Positions 33,455 through 41,886 of a stretch of 47,015 bases of DNA are shown here, piece by piece. The notes below the pieces were generated by a model. It searched no databases, had not been told where the DNA came from, and saw only the letters and a list, made by a program, of their open reading frames with translations. The stretch is from the NCBI GenBank assembly GCA_030753265.1, contig JASMCQ010000033.1, positions 1 through 47,015 of the forward strand, read 5' to 3'. This DNA is from Dehalococcoidia bacterium. GTDB taxonomy: Bacteria; Chloroflexota; Dehalococcoidia; UBA3495. The position numbers and the translations under genes are program-made. Each line of letters starts with the position of its first letter. Position 1 is the stretch's first letter.

Positions 33455-35059
33455 TCAATAATAATTGGAGTCCCAAGACGGGACAAGACTATCGTCAATG
33501 TTTTGCGGCTGGTTTCGTGGGATTCTCACCGATATTGGATTGGTCGGCCCGTGGGCAGACACAAGTGAATCATCGTAGAAATGAACACCGTTTTGTTTTA
33601 GCAAAGCAAACCGGGGATCGGCTAACACATAGTCGGTACCACCAGGCAGGGGCAACCAGCCCTTAACATTAACTTCGTATGCGAATAGCCACTGATTTCC
33701 TTCAAGCTCGGCTTGGCTCATGTTGGCAAGCCATTGACTGAACGTAACTTGATTGGAGATCAGATTCTTATTCTTCGCGTCTAATGCAAGCAAGGCTACC
33801 ACCGGGTCAATCATCTTCTCGAGAACTTTAGCGGACATTTGGTCAACAGGTATATTGAAAAGGATGGCGCCCCATAAGGCCCAGGCGACTTCATTACCAC
33901 AACCCAAAGGGCCACGGGAACTCATCAGGGTGTTCAATACCGTTTCTAGCTTGACCTTATCAATTGGATAGCCCGCTGCTTCGTATCTATGTAGATGATC
34001 GATGACCAAATGCAACGTAGCAGGCTCAACCATGGAACATTGAAATAAGAAATCCTGAAAGAACCCCCATTCAGAACTTGCAATTACTATCGAATTCAGT
34101 CGGCTAATAGAATATTTCAACACATCAGCTCCGGGATGCTGGCGAAATAGTTCAAATGCTCTATCGACATAGCGTAAAAGGTCGCGATATTGTGACCGCG
34201 TGCCGATAGAGAGTGCTCCGAGTTCAGTTCCCCATGGCGGATCAAGATATGCTGGGAGTTCGATGATCTTAGTCTTGGAGGTATTGATCTGCAACTCGTA
34301 TTCCGCTAGCACTCCTTGGAGGGCGGCAAGACCGTTTTCTGCATCAGCGTGGGATCTAAATCCGAGTTCATAGTCATCGTAAGATCTAAATCCGATGACC
34401 TGGATAAGTTTGGCAAGCTCCACGTCAGCTCTTCCAAGGAGGATCTCCGCAATAACAAGTGATGTATCGGGGCTAATTGGGATGCCCTTGGTTTGTTGAT
34501 CTTGCGCGTATTGGAGGCAACGATCGATTTGATTACCCAAAAGAGCATTAGGTTTCCTATTTGCTTTAGCAGCGGGTTTGGTATGAATAGCCCAAGGGAT
34601 GCTGTGGGTATATACAGACGGGTAGAACCCATCAATATCTGATTTCAGGATATATTTTGATGTCGCTCTTAAGGCCGCTCGATGTAGCGGGTGGCTGCTC
34701 CACGGATGGCTAGGAATGACCGCACGAGCCGCTGCTGGATCAACGCTCGGTTTGCTCAATGATATCTTCGAGCTGTTCCAATTGGGCAGCAATCCACTCC
34801 AATTCATTTCCAATAAAGATGCAATGTGATAGAAGTTCACGGGGTTTGGAATCGAAAGCTGGCGTCTCACTAATCCAAATCTGGTCAGATTATGAATTGC
34901 ATGTCTAGTGATTATTGGTCTACGGAAATCTAATGCGAATCCTGGTGGCGTCTGGCCTCGCCATTGTTTAGTTAAATTGCCGAACGGTTTGGTTGTGAAT
35001 GGAGGGGGAAGCTCTCTTGGGAAGTACCCTTTCGAAACAAGCTCGAATGCGGTCACCAT
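33455..35059 (-). CDS. Abi/DRT-type reverse transcriptase, candidate anti-phage gene
   Basis: The 534-residue protein has a reverse-transcriptase core. Motif A is SDIDGFYPSVYTHSIPWAIH (Asp141), with the YTHS-x-x-WA signature that I associate with abortive-infection and defence-associated RTs. Motif B is KGIPISPDTS (191-200). Motif C is RSYDDYELGF, with the catalytic Asp pair at 228-229 and Ser in place of the usual aromatic in YxDD. About 280 residues follow that look all-helical, with GCGNEVAWALW near the middle, matching the helical C-termini of Abi RTs. No maturase or endonuclease domain and no group II intron or retron msr/msd is apparent. The gene is clearly AT-richer than its surroundings and has no partner gene, so it was probably acquired. 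It may be a single-gene defence system; the subclass is not assigned. Confidence 0.87.
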   Translation of the reverse strand: MVTAFELVSKGYFPRELPPPFTTKPFGNLTKQWRGQTPPGFALDFRRPIITRHAIHNLTRFGLVRRQLSIPNPVNFYHIASLLEMNWSGLLPNWNSSKISLSKPSVDPAAARAVIPSHPWSSHPLHRAALRATSKYILKSDIDGFYPSVYTHSIPWAIHTKPAAKANRKPNALLGNQIDRCLQYAQDQQTKGIPISPDTSLVIAEILLGRADVELAKLIQVIGFRSYDDYELGFRSHADAENGLAALQGVLAEYELQINTSKTKIIELPAYLDPPWGTELGALSIGTRSQYRDLLRYVDRAFELFRQHPGADVLKYSISRLNSIVIASSEWGFFQDFLFQCSMVEPATLHLVIDHLHRYEAAGYPIDKVKLETVLNTLMSSRGPLGCGNEVAWALWGAILFNIPVDQMSAKVLEKMIDPVVALLALDAKNKNLISNQVTFSQWLANMSQAELEGNQWLFAYEVNVKGWLPLPGGTDYVLADPRFALLKQNGVHFYDDSLVSAHGPTNPISVRIPRNQPQNIDDSLVPSWDSNYY

Positions 35060-35178
35060 AGCTGGTCACCCACCAAAGACGATTGAAAATCAACGCCGCC
35101 TGAATATTATCACTCGCAAGAAAAGGCAGCGATATGTCGAGTTGTCCAGGACTGGGTTTATCTCCCCCAAGCTCTGCC

Positions 35179-35204
35179 CGAGGGAGGGCGTTTGCCTTCC
35201 CTCG
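35179..35204. terminator. Hairpin between the crotonase and reverse transcriptase genes
   Basis: An 11-bp stem, CGAGGGAGGGC with GCCTTCCCTCG (one G-T wobble), closes the loop GTTT. It lies 21 bases beyond the crotonase stop and 120 bases before the reverse transcriptase start, so it could insulate the RT gene. No T-run follows. Confidence 0.45.
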
Positions 35205-35224
35205 AGTGGTTGACCCTAGATCGG

Positions 35225-36076
35225 CTAGCGAGCTTTAAACGTGGGAGCCCGCTTCTCCAAGAACGCCGCCCTCGCCTCCTGAGCGTCTTCCGACCCGCTG
35301 AGGATGCCGCCGGCGTTCGAGGTCAACACCATCGTGGACTCCAACGAGCCGTCAAGGGCGGTGCGCATGATCCGCTTGCTTACCCATTGGACCAGCGGAG
35401 GGACCCTCATGATCCTGGCGCACAACTCTCTGGTGGTCTCCTCCAGCTTGTCGGCGGCGACCAGATGGTTCAACAAGCCCCACTCGTAGGCTCTCTGGGC
35501 ATCCAGTTGCCCCGTGTAGACAAACTCCAACGCCCGGCCCAGGCCGACCATCTTCGGCATGTAGTAGCTGCCCCCGTTCTCCATGATCTGCCCCAACTGC
35601 TGATAGCCGATAAACCGGGTGTTCTCGCAACCCACCCGGATGTCGCAGTGCAAGGCCATGTCCATGCCGGACCCGACGGCGGGCCCGTTCACCATGGCGA
35701 TGGTTGGCTTCCGGATTTGCGAGATGTCTCGGTGGAGCTTGGTGAAACCATGGAAGAAGTGCTCTCTGGAGAAATCGGGGCCTTCCACCGATCCCCGGTC
35801 CCCCACAAAGTTATCCGCTCCCTGGAGTAGGTCCCCGGTATCTCGCCTCATGTCGGCGCCCGAGCAGAACCCACGGCCCACGCCGGTGAGGACGATGACC
35901 CGGATGTTCGGGTCGTCGTCGCCGGCCCGCATGTATTCCCCAACCTTCGCCACCGTGCCGGTTTCGTGGGAGGACCCGGCCAGGGCGTTCATGCGCTCCG
36001 GGCGATTGAACTTGATCCAGAGAATGCCGGAGTCCTCGGGTTCGTACAGGAGGTAATCTACCAGGTTCGGTCCCAT
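35225..36076 (-). CDS. Enoyl-CoA hydratase/isomerase family protein (crotonase)
   Basis: The 283-residue crotonase-fold protein has the first oxyanion-hole segment FNRPERMNAL, the second in GRGFCSGADM, and a helical region GPAVGSGMDMALHCDIRVG. Crotonases act on CoA thioesters as hydratases, isomerases or ring-modifying enzymes. The residue after GSGMDMALHCD that would carry a hydratase Glu is not obvious, so the specific reaction is open. It differs clearly from the tandem crotonase pair at 43822-45674. The 36077-36366 stretch upstream holds a palindromic repeat element and no gene. Confidence 0.9.
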   Translation of the reverse strand: MGPNLVDYLLYEPEDSGILWIKFNRPERMNALAGSSHETGTVAKVGEYMRAGDDDPNIRVIVLTGVGRGFCSGADMRRDTGDLLQGADNFVGDRGSVEGPDFSREHFFHGFTKLHRDISQIRKPTIAMVNGPAVGSGMDMALHCDIRVGCENTRFIGYQQLGQIMENGGSYYMPKMVGLGRALEFVYTGQLDAQRAYEWGLLNHLVAADKLEETTRELCARIMRVPPLVQWVSKRIMRTALDGSLESTMVLTSNAGGILSGSEDAQEARAAFLEKRAPTFKAR

Positions 36077-36209
36077 TTTCTCCTCTCCTTCAGTGCTAGA
36101 TTGATCGGCGGGTGTACCGAAGCGCGCACCCGCCGGGATGGCTCACGGGAGTGCGCGACCAGTATAACAGAGCCAATACCTCTTGAATTTGAAGCTGGTG
36201 AATGCGGGG

Positions 36210-36350
36210 TGACCCTCTCTCAACCTCCCCCTTGATAAGGCATACGCTACCCGTAAGTTTGCCGGAGTTCGTGGGTAATGCATAGCTTCGCGAGGAGGTA
36301 GAGGCGGTTCCTTCTCTCTTGCGACGGGAGAAGGCCAGGTTGGGGGTCTC
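36210..36350. repeat. Second copy of the paired palindromic element
   Basis: The part from about 36276 to 36350 matches the right half of the element at 8758-8886. It shares GGGTAA, CGCGAGGAGG, GCGGTTCCTTCTC-like blocks and a 7-bp stem CCTTCTC/GAGAAGG (36310-36316 with 36328-36334), followed by CCAGGTTGGGGG. The left half (from about 36210) is more degraded. This covers most of the gene-free stretch before the crotonase. Confidence 0.5.
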
Positions 36351-36366
36351 GGGCCAGGCGTCTAGC

Positions 36367-37254
36367 CTACTTGGGAACGGTACCGGGAGCGGCTTCAGCA
36401 GATTGCCGCTCCAGCCTCCGCCCGTAGAACAGGTACTGCTGAGAGTAGCCGCCGAAGCGGCCGAAGTGGTTCTGCGCCCACTGGCGCAGCTCCCGGTCGG
36501 GCGGCACTTTCCGGCCCGGGAAGTACCACTCGGCCAGGGCTCGGCGTACCCACACGTCCACGGGAAAGGCCTCCGTCTTGTCCAACGAAAAGAGGCAGAT
36601 GCAATCGGCGACCTTGGGCCCGATGCCGGGACATTCCATCAGGCCGGCCCTGGCCTCCGCGTAGGGCAGCCGGGCTAGGGCGGCCAGGTCTAGCCTGCCC
36701 TCAAGCACCATCCGTGTTGCCTTGGCCACGTAGGGAGCGCGGAAACCCAGTCCCAACCGGCGCAATCCCTCCTCTCCCGCCTCGGCCAGTTCCGCGGGCG
36801 TGGGGAAGGCGTGCCACACCCGGCCTTCGAACCGGATGGCAGTCCCGTAGCCTTCCGCCAGGTTCTCCATCGACTGGTGGATGCGGCGGAGGTTGGAGTT
36901 GGCGGAAAGGATGAACGAGACGACGCATTCCCAGGGCTCTATCCGCAGCAGGCGCAGGCCGGGAAACCGGGCGATCATGTCCGCCACCTTCTGGTCCCGG
37001 CCGATCTCCGCGTAGATGGCGCTGATGTCGTCGTCCAGACGGAAGTAGCTGTTGAGCAGGGGAAGGAGGGAGGCATCGGAGTAGGGGCCGCCGCGAAACT
37101 CGATGCGGCCGGCGGTTTGGCAGAGCTTGATGACGCTGCCCCGGACGACGCCGTAGTACCATTGCCCTTCCCGCTCCCAGCGGTGGGCTTGGCCGCTTTC
37201 CAGGCTGGCGGCTAGGTCGAAGGGCCCTTCAGTGTTTAGCTCCACGGCTCTCAT
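36367..37254 (-). CDS. 8-oxoguanine DNA glycosylase (OGG1-like)
   Basis: This bifunctional base-excision repair glycosylase removes 8-oxoG from DNA. The 295-residue protein has the OGG N-terminal domain (FDLAASLESGQAHRW near residue 12) and a helix-hairpin-helix GPD domain, MECPGIGPKVADCICLF. The catalytic Lys is K214 and the conserved Asp is D233 in FPVDVWVRR. The N-terminal half has ILSANSNLRRIHQ, the usual asparagine-containing helix. Start ATG 37254 lies inside the end of the upstream DinG-type helicase gene (26-base overlap), so the two are coupled. Both serve DNA maintenance, which makes a shared repair operon reasonable. Confidence 0.93.
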   Translation of the reverse strand: MRAVELNTEGPFDLAASLESGQAHRWEREGQWYYGVVRGSVIKLCQTAGRIEFRGGPYSDASLLPLLNSYFRLDDDISAIYAEIGRDQKVADMIARFPGLRLLRIEPWECVVSFILSANSNLRRIHQSMENLAEGYGTAIRFEGRVWHAFPTPAELAEAGEEGLRRLGLGFRAPYVAKATRMVLEGRLDLAALARLPYAEARAGLMECPGIGPKVADCICLFSLDKTEAFPVDVWVRRALAEWYFPGRKVPPDRELRQWAQNHFGRFGGYSQQYLFYGRRLERQSAEAAPGTVPK

Positions 37255-40069
37255 CCACCCACCGGGCCGCCAGGTTGCCCACGGTTGCCAGGCTACTGGG
37301 CTGCAAAGTACAGGGCGGAATGGAACGCAAGAAAGAATGGCCGTAGGAGCGCCCGGTAATTCGCCGGTCCAGCACCACGATGGCCCCCTTATCTCCCTTG
37401 CTGCGGATCAGCCGCCCGATCCCCTGCCGGAAGCGTAGCACCGCCTGGGGGATGGAATACTGCTTGAAGGCGTCTTCGTACTGGTCCGACCGGGCCCTCA
37501 CCACCGGATCGGTGGGCACATGGAAGGGCAATCTGGTCAAGACCAGCGCCTTAAGCACGCCGCCGGGCAGGTCCACCCCTTCCCAGAAGCTGCTGGTCCC
37601 CAGGAGAACACTGCGCGGGTCATCGGTGAAGCGGTTGATGAGCTGTTGCGGGGGGCCGTCCACACTCTGGGCCAGCACCTGTATACCCTCGGCCATCAGG
37701 GTGGCTCGCACCCGGCTGGCCACCGCCCGGAGGGCCGCGTAAGAGGTGAACAGGGCCATGGTCCTGCCGCCCAGGGACTTGCCCAGGCCGGAAATGACCA
37801 GGGCGAGGGAGTCCAGGTAGGCGGCCGCGTTGGGGGGCGGCATGTCTTCCGGAATGAGCAGCAGCGCGGCCTTCTGGTAGTCGAAGGGCGACCCGACGAG
37901 CTGTTCGTCACAGTCATCGGCCACCCCGGTCCGCCTCTTGAAGTATTCGAAGTTGCCCTCGGTACTGAGGGTGGCGCTGGTCATCACCACGCACTCTTTC
38001 CGGGCGTAAAGCTGCTCGGCCAGGGTGGCGCCGACGTCCAGGGGGGCCGAGTGAAAGGTGATTTCGCCCTTGAATGAATCGCGGTTCATCCAATGAATGT
38101 TTTCGTCGTCCGGGGCATCCAGGATCGATCCCAGCTGGCCCCGCAGCAGCTCCAGGTTGTCCTGGACATTGGCCGCTTCCATGGCCAGGGCGGGTTGATC
38201 GCCGGCCGCGGACAGAGTGGTGGTTTCCAAGAACCGCTGCAACAACGAGAGTGCTTTGACCGCCTCCTGCATCCGCACATCCAGATTCTCCCACGCCAGG
38301 GCCAGGTCGGACCAGACCTGCTGGCCCCGGATCTGCTCGGTGAGCATCACCTGGTTCTGCTCCTCCGAGGTGGCCTGGCGGCAGGCGGCCAGGAACCGGT
38401 CCGACGCCGCCCATAAACGGGCCCAGTTGTCCCGGACCGCGGCGGCCTGGGTTTCGACTCCGGCCACCGCCTGCTCTCCCTGCTCGCGCACCGGCGATGC
38501 CATGATTTCGGCCGCCAGCGCCATCCGGACCCCTGTAACGAGGCGGCTCTGGGGCTCCGACGCCTCCTCCAGACGCTCCGAGGACACTTGAAAGCCCAGC
38601 TGCCTGGTGGCTTCATTTTCCAGGTTGTGGGCCTCATCGATGACCAGGTGTTGGTAATCGGGGATCAAGCTGCCGCCCCGGACCAGGTCCGACAGCAACA
38701 GGGCGTGGTTCACCACCACGATGTGGGCCTGTTCGGCCCGTTCTCTGGCGCTGCGCAAGAAGCACGGCCCGCCATCGCGCAGACCGGGGCACCACGACTT
38801 TTCGCCCGCGGAAATCCGGTTCCAGGTGAAACCGTCCCGCCCGGCGAGGTTGATCTCGCCACGGTCTCCGGCCACCGTGTCCTGAAGCCAGACGGCGGTC
38901 TTGCTCAGCAGCCGGGCATCCTCAATCGTAGGGGTTTCGGCCCTGGCCAGGAAGTTCCAGCGGTGCAGGCACAGGTAGTTGTTGCGTCCCTTGAGGAGGG
39001 CCGCCTTCGCGACACCCTCTTCCACCAATCCCGCCTCCGCCAGCACCCTGAACAACGCGGGGATGTCCTTGCGCAGGAGCTGCTCCTGGAGGTTGATGGT
39101 GTTAGTGGAGACCACCACCCGCTGGCCCTGAGAGACGGCAAAAATGAGGGCGGGCAGCAGGTAGGCCATCGACTTGCCGACGCCGGTGCCTCCTTCCACA
39201 ACCAGGTGCCGGCTCTGGTAGATGGCCCGGGTCACACCCTTCAGCATCTCCTCTTGCTCCGGGCGGTATTCGAACCCGGAGAAGGTCCGGGAGAAGGGGC
39301 CTTGAGCGCCGAGGAGGGCGCATATCTTGTCTTCGTCCAGGGAGCTGAGGCTTGGGTCCGACCGCCGCTTTTCAGGACGCCCGAGCCGGGTGGCCAGGTT
39401 GTCCATGTCCAGGCCGGTCAGCCCGAACATCGCAGGCTCGCCGCCCTGGGGAGTGTCGCCTTGTAGCCCGGCCAAGAGAGGCGCGATAGACCACCGGCTG
39501 CGGGTGGCCAGGTGGACAAGATAGGCCAGAAGGCCGCTGTCCAGGGCCTCCGCCCGGCGCAGGAACTCCAGAAAGATCCCCTGAGTAGCCTTGGCGTCAG
39601 ACAGCGCCCGGTGGGGGTTGTTGTGGCCGACCCCGAAGAGATCGGACAGCCGGCCCAGGGCATACTGCCCGACTCGGGGCAGCAGAACCGAAGCCAGGTC
39701 CCAGGTATCGTAGGTGGGATTGTTCAGCGGCAGCCCGTTAACGGCCAGGAACCCAACGTCGAAGGCCACATTGTGGCCGATGACCGGATGTTCCTCGATG
39801 AAGTCTTCCAGCGGGCCGAGGACGGAGTTGAAGTAGGGGGCGCGTTTGACGTGGGCCGGGGTGATGTGGGTCAGGCGTTGGATGAACTCGGGGATGGCGC
39901 GCCCCGGATTCACGAAAGTGTCGAAGGTGTCGAGAATCGTGTCTCCTTGGAATTTTACCGCCCCCACCTCGATGATGGCGTCACGGCTCGACTCCAACCC
40001 GGTGGTTTCCAGGTCGAGAGCAACATGGATCGACTCGAAGGGAGAGGGCGTCGGTAGGTGCAAAAACAT
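37229..40069 (-). CDS. DinG-family helicase with N-terminal DnaQ-like exonuclease domain
   Basis: The 946-residue protein joins two modules. Residues about 15-180 form a DEDD exonuclease: LDLETTG with the catalytic Asp and Glu, GHNVAFDVGFL, and a later HRALSDAKAT. Residues about 270-940 form an XPD/DinG-like superfamily 2 helicase: Walker A EGGTGVGKSMAYLL, the DEAH box VIDEAHN, and the motif VI region QGIGRLIRS. Three Cys between motifs I and II (in NYLCLHR, SWCPG and GPCFLR) suggest the iron-sulfur cluster region, although I did not find an obvious fourth ligand. Such exonuclease-DinG fusions are common in Gram-positive and Chloroflexota genomes and act in R-loop removal or DNA repair. It overlaps the glycosylase gene by 26 bases. 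Confidence 0.93.
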   Translation of the reverse strand: MFLHLPTPSPFESIHVALDLETTGLESSRDAIIEVGAVKFQGDTILDTFDTFVNPGRAIPEFIQRLTHITPAHVKRAPYFNSVLGPLEDFIEEHPVIGHNVAFDVGFLAVNGLPLNNPTYDTWDLASVLLPRVGQYALGRLSDLFGVGHNNPHRALSDAKATQGIFLEFLRRAEALDSGLLAYLVHLATRSRWSIAPLLAGLQGDTPQGGEPAMFGLTGLDMDNLATRLGRPEKRRSDPSLSSLDEDKICALLGAQGPFSRTFSGFEYRPEQEEMLKGVTRAIYQSRHLVVEGGTGVGKSMAYLLPALIFAVSQGQRVVVSTNTINLQEQLLRKDIPALFRVLAEAGLVEEGVAKAALLKGRNNYLCLHRWNFLARAETPTIEDARLLSKTAVWLQDTVAGDRGEINLAGRDGFTWNRISAGEKSWCPGLRDGGPCFLRSARERAEQAHIVVVNHALLLSDLVRGGSLIPDYQHLVIDEAHNLENEATRQLGFQVSSERLEEASEPQSRLVTGVRMALAAEIMASPVREQGEQAVAGVETQAAAVRDNWARLWAASDRFLAACRQATSEEQNQVMLTEQIRGQQVWSDLALAWENLDVRMQEAVKALSLLQRFLETTTLSAAGDQPALAMEAANVQDNLELLRGQLGSILDAPDDENIHWMNRDSFKGEITFHSAPLDVGATLAEQLYARKECVVMTSATLSTEGNFEYFKRRTGVADDCDEQLVGSPFDYQKAALLLIPEDMPPPNAAAYLDSLALVISGLGKSLGGRTMALFTSYAALRAVASRVRATLMAEGIQVLAQSVDGPPQQLINRFTDDPRSVLLGTSSFWEGVDLPGGVLKALVLTRLPFHVPTDPVVRARSDQYEDAFKQYSIPQAVLRFRQGIGRLIRSKGDKGAIVVLDRRITGRSYGHSFLRSIPPCTLQPSSLATVGNLAARWVDESRGAKH

Positions 40070-40109
40070 TGCTGGTAAACCAATGATGCGGTGGGATAAG
40101 AGCTGTCGG

Positions 40110-40820
40110 CTATCGGCCGGCTGCCGCCTGCAACGTGTACGGGCGGAGGCGCCCGAAGCGGAGCCCCACGGCGGCGTGGTATCTCCCCGAGTGGAGAGCG
40201 GCCAGAAACTCCTGCTCGTTGTTGATCTCGTCGTCGAAGTCGGTTACGAAGCGGCCCAGGCCGTGGGCTGAATGGGCGTCGCTGCCGCCGGTCACCGGCA
40301 GACCCAGAAGGCCGGCCACCCGCATTGCAAAGTCGTTTTCCTCGTCAATCGTGCCCCCGTTGGCGACCTCAACAGCGTGGGCCAGCTTGAATACCGGGTG
40401 CCCGATGGCGTCCTCCGGTACTGTGGGCAGCGGGTCGGGCAACGCTTTGTACAGGAGGGAGCCTGCCCTCCCCTGGCTGAATACCCCGCGGAAGGGGTGG
40501 GCCGACACCACGAACCCGCCCTCCAGGTCGGCGGCTTTGCGCAGCCCGGAGGCTTTGTTGAAGCCGCCCTGGTATTGGTCCATACCGAAGGCCAGCATGT
40601 GGCCCATGTCGGTCTCAACTTCCATGGCCCGCACCAAGACAACGTTGTGGCGGGCGGCGAAGCGCTCGAACTCGTGGCGCTCCCAGGGGCCGGCGTGCTC
40701 GGTGAGGCAGAGGCCAAAGAGCCCAAGCCCTTCCGCCTCCAGCACCAGTTCTTCGGGGGTCAAGCTGCTGTCGCTGCTACCCTTGGTGGTGTGTATGTGT
40801 AGGTCAAACAGTTTAGCCAT
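40110..40820 (-). CDS. PHP-domain metal-dependent phosphoesterase
   Basis: From ATG 40820 the protein has 236 residues and starts MAKLFDLHIHT, which places the HxH metal motif at residues 8-10 as usual in PHP proteins. Further ligands are visible: EHAGPWER, AHPFRG and GSDAHS. PHP proteins of this size hydrolyse phosphate esters such as nucleoside phosphates or histidinol phosphate, but no substrate can be named. A start at 40835 would add five residues (MACCP); neither start has a good ribosome binding site. It lies upstream of the exonuclease-helicase gene on the same strand with a 40-base gap and may share its transcript. The gap 40821-41045 to the next plus-strand gene shows nothing. Confidence 0.85.
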   Translation of the reverse strand: MAKLFDLHIHTTKGSSDSSLTPEELVLEAEGLGLFGLCLTEHAGPWERHEFERFAARHNVVLVRAMEVETDMGHMLAFGMDQYQGGFNKASGLRKAADLEGGFVVSAHPFRGVFSQGRAGSLLYKALPDPLPTVPEDAIGHPVFKLAHAVEVANGGTIDEENDFAMRVAGLLGLPVTGGSDAHSAHGLGRFVTDFDDEINNEQEFLAALHSGRYHAAVGLRFGRLRPYTLQAAAGR

Positions 40821-41045
40821 AGGGCAGCAAGCCATTCTCCATTGATTCAGTAAGGATGTCTCGGGTCATGAGAGGGCGCACAACCCCCTGCCGCCGCCGC
40901 ACGAACCCACGTTAGTCTATCGGGCGTGGCGATTATCGTCAATGGGGCGGTGTCTTGGGGGCCTTATCATTGTAGCTCCATCCCTCTCACCTATTGCGAT
41001 CTTCCTTTGAAAAAGCCAAATGACCATGAAGCCAGGACGCGTTGG

Positions 41046-41074
41046 TTGACGACGTTCGGTGGTGTCACTACAAT
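41046..41074 (+). promoter_or_regulatory. Sigma70-type promoter of the first MaoC gene
   Basis: TTGACG (41046-41051) and TACAAT (41069-41074) are 17 bases apart. The same promoter recurs in the duplicate at 41716-41744, so selection or recent duplication has kept both. Confidence 0.7.
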
Positions 41075-41188
41075 TCCAATCAGCGCGGGCAGTGCCTTTC
41101 TTGAATCCGGGCGACTCGAAATAGGTAGCCCGGACACCCCGGCGAAAGGCCGCCGCGAACAAGCATCTTGGAGCAGCAAGACAGGGCC

Positions 41189-41215
41189 ATGACCGCCCGG
41201 AGGCGAAAGCAATGA
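41189..41215 (+). promoter_or_regulatory. Leader mini-ORF overlapping the first MaoC start
   Basis: ATG 41189 opens an 8-codon frame (MTARRRKQ) whose TGA overlaps the MaoC start codon as ATGA. The second copy has the same layout at 41860-41886 (MTAPRRER). It may couple translation or is a by-product of the conserved leader. The AGGG three bases before it is a weak ribosome binding site. Confidence 0.3.
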
Positions 41216-41640
41216 CAACACGCAAGACGGTGGACCAGTATGAGATCGGCGAGGAGTTCGAGCCCTTCGAGTTCACGGTTACCCCGGAATTCAACCAGCG
41301 CTTCATCGACGCGGTTGAAGACGACGACCCCCGGTACGTCGAAGGGGGAGACGGCGGCGGACCGCTGGTACATCCCGGCCTTTTCCTCAACCAGACCAAC
41401 TCGACCAGGAGCCCTTCGTACTTTCTTCCGGAGGGCGTGGCCGGCATCCATGCCAGGGATGAGGTGGAGTTTCTCGCCCCGGGCCGGGTGGGCCAGACCT
41501 TCCGGGTGACCTGGAAGATGGCCGGCAATTACGAGAAGCGAGGCCGGATATTCCGGTTCATCGATTGCGTTGTCGTCGATGAGAATGGGGTCACGATCAT
41601 GCGCAAGAAGTTGACCACAACCTATACCAAGAGGACGTAG
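41212..41640 (+). CDS. MaoC-like hotdog-fold dehydratase, FAS1-type N-terminal (copy 1)
   Basis: The 142-residue protein has the hotdog pattern of MaoC/FAS1-type dehydratase domains. It begins with VDQYEIGEEFEPFEFTVT and carries HPGLFLNQTN and the GIHARDEVEFLAPGRVG segment, where the lid strand and CoA site lie. It lacks the classical D-x(4)-H hydratase motif at the usual place, like N-terminal partner subunits of heterodimeric dehydratases. It is one half of a tandem duplication with 41883-42311, about 80% identical by eye. The GGAGGCGAAAGCA leader gives a good ribosome binding site. It probably pairs with the MaoC-like subunit at 42316-42729 on hydroxyacyl-CoA substrates. Confidence 0.9.
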   Translation: MTTRKTVDQYEIGEEFEPFEFTVTPEFNQRFIDAVEDDDPRYVEGGDGGGPLVHPGLFLNQTNSTRSPSYFLPEGVAGIHARDEVEFLAPGRVGQTFRVTWKMAGNYEKRGRIFRFIDCVVVDENGVTIMRKKLTTTYTKRT

Positions 41641-41715
41641 GCCGCGAGCACTACATCACCGAATATTTCCGAGGGCCACAACTTCTCAGGCTAACCCGAT
41701 ACGTTGACGTTGGAG

Positions 41716-41744
41716 TTGACGACGTTCGGCACTGTCACTACAAT
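41716..41744 (+). promoter_or_regulatory. Sigma70-type promoter of the second MaoC gene
   Basis: TTGACG (41716-41721) and TACAAT (41739-41744) with 17 bases between, in the same surroundings (GTCACTACAATTCCAATCA) as the first copy. Confidence 0.7.
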
Positions 41745-41859
41745 TCCAATCAATCCGGATAGGGCCTTTCATGAGTCGTGGCGGCTCGGTTTAGCTTGGC
41801 CGGTCGCCTTTGAGGTAGGGTCGCCGCGAAACAGCATCCCGGACCGGCAAGACAGGGCC

Positions 41860-41886
41860 ATGACGGCCCCGAGGCGAGAGCGATGA
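41860..41886 (+). promoter_or_regulatory. Leader mini-ORF overlapping the second MaoC start
   Basis: ATG 41860 opens MTAPRRER and its TGA (41884-41886) overlaps ATG 41883. It is the counterpart of 41189-41215. The bases GGGCC-ATGAC-GGCCC around it can also fold into a hairpin just before the ribosome binding site, so the conservation may be of RNA structure rather than peptide. Confidence 0.3.

Noticed and set aside
33455..35059. Group II intron or retron as source of the reverse transcriptase
   Set aside because: No maturase or HNH domain, no intron-like flanks, and the motif A signature and helical C-terminus fit Abi/DRT-type RTs better.
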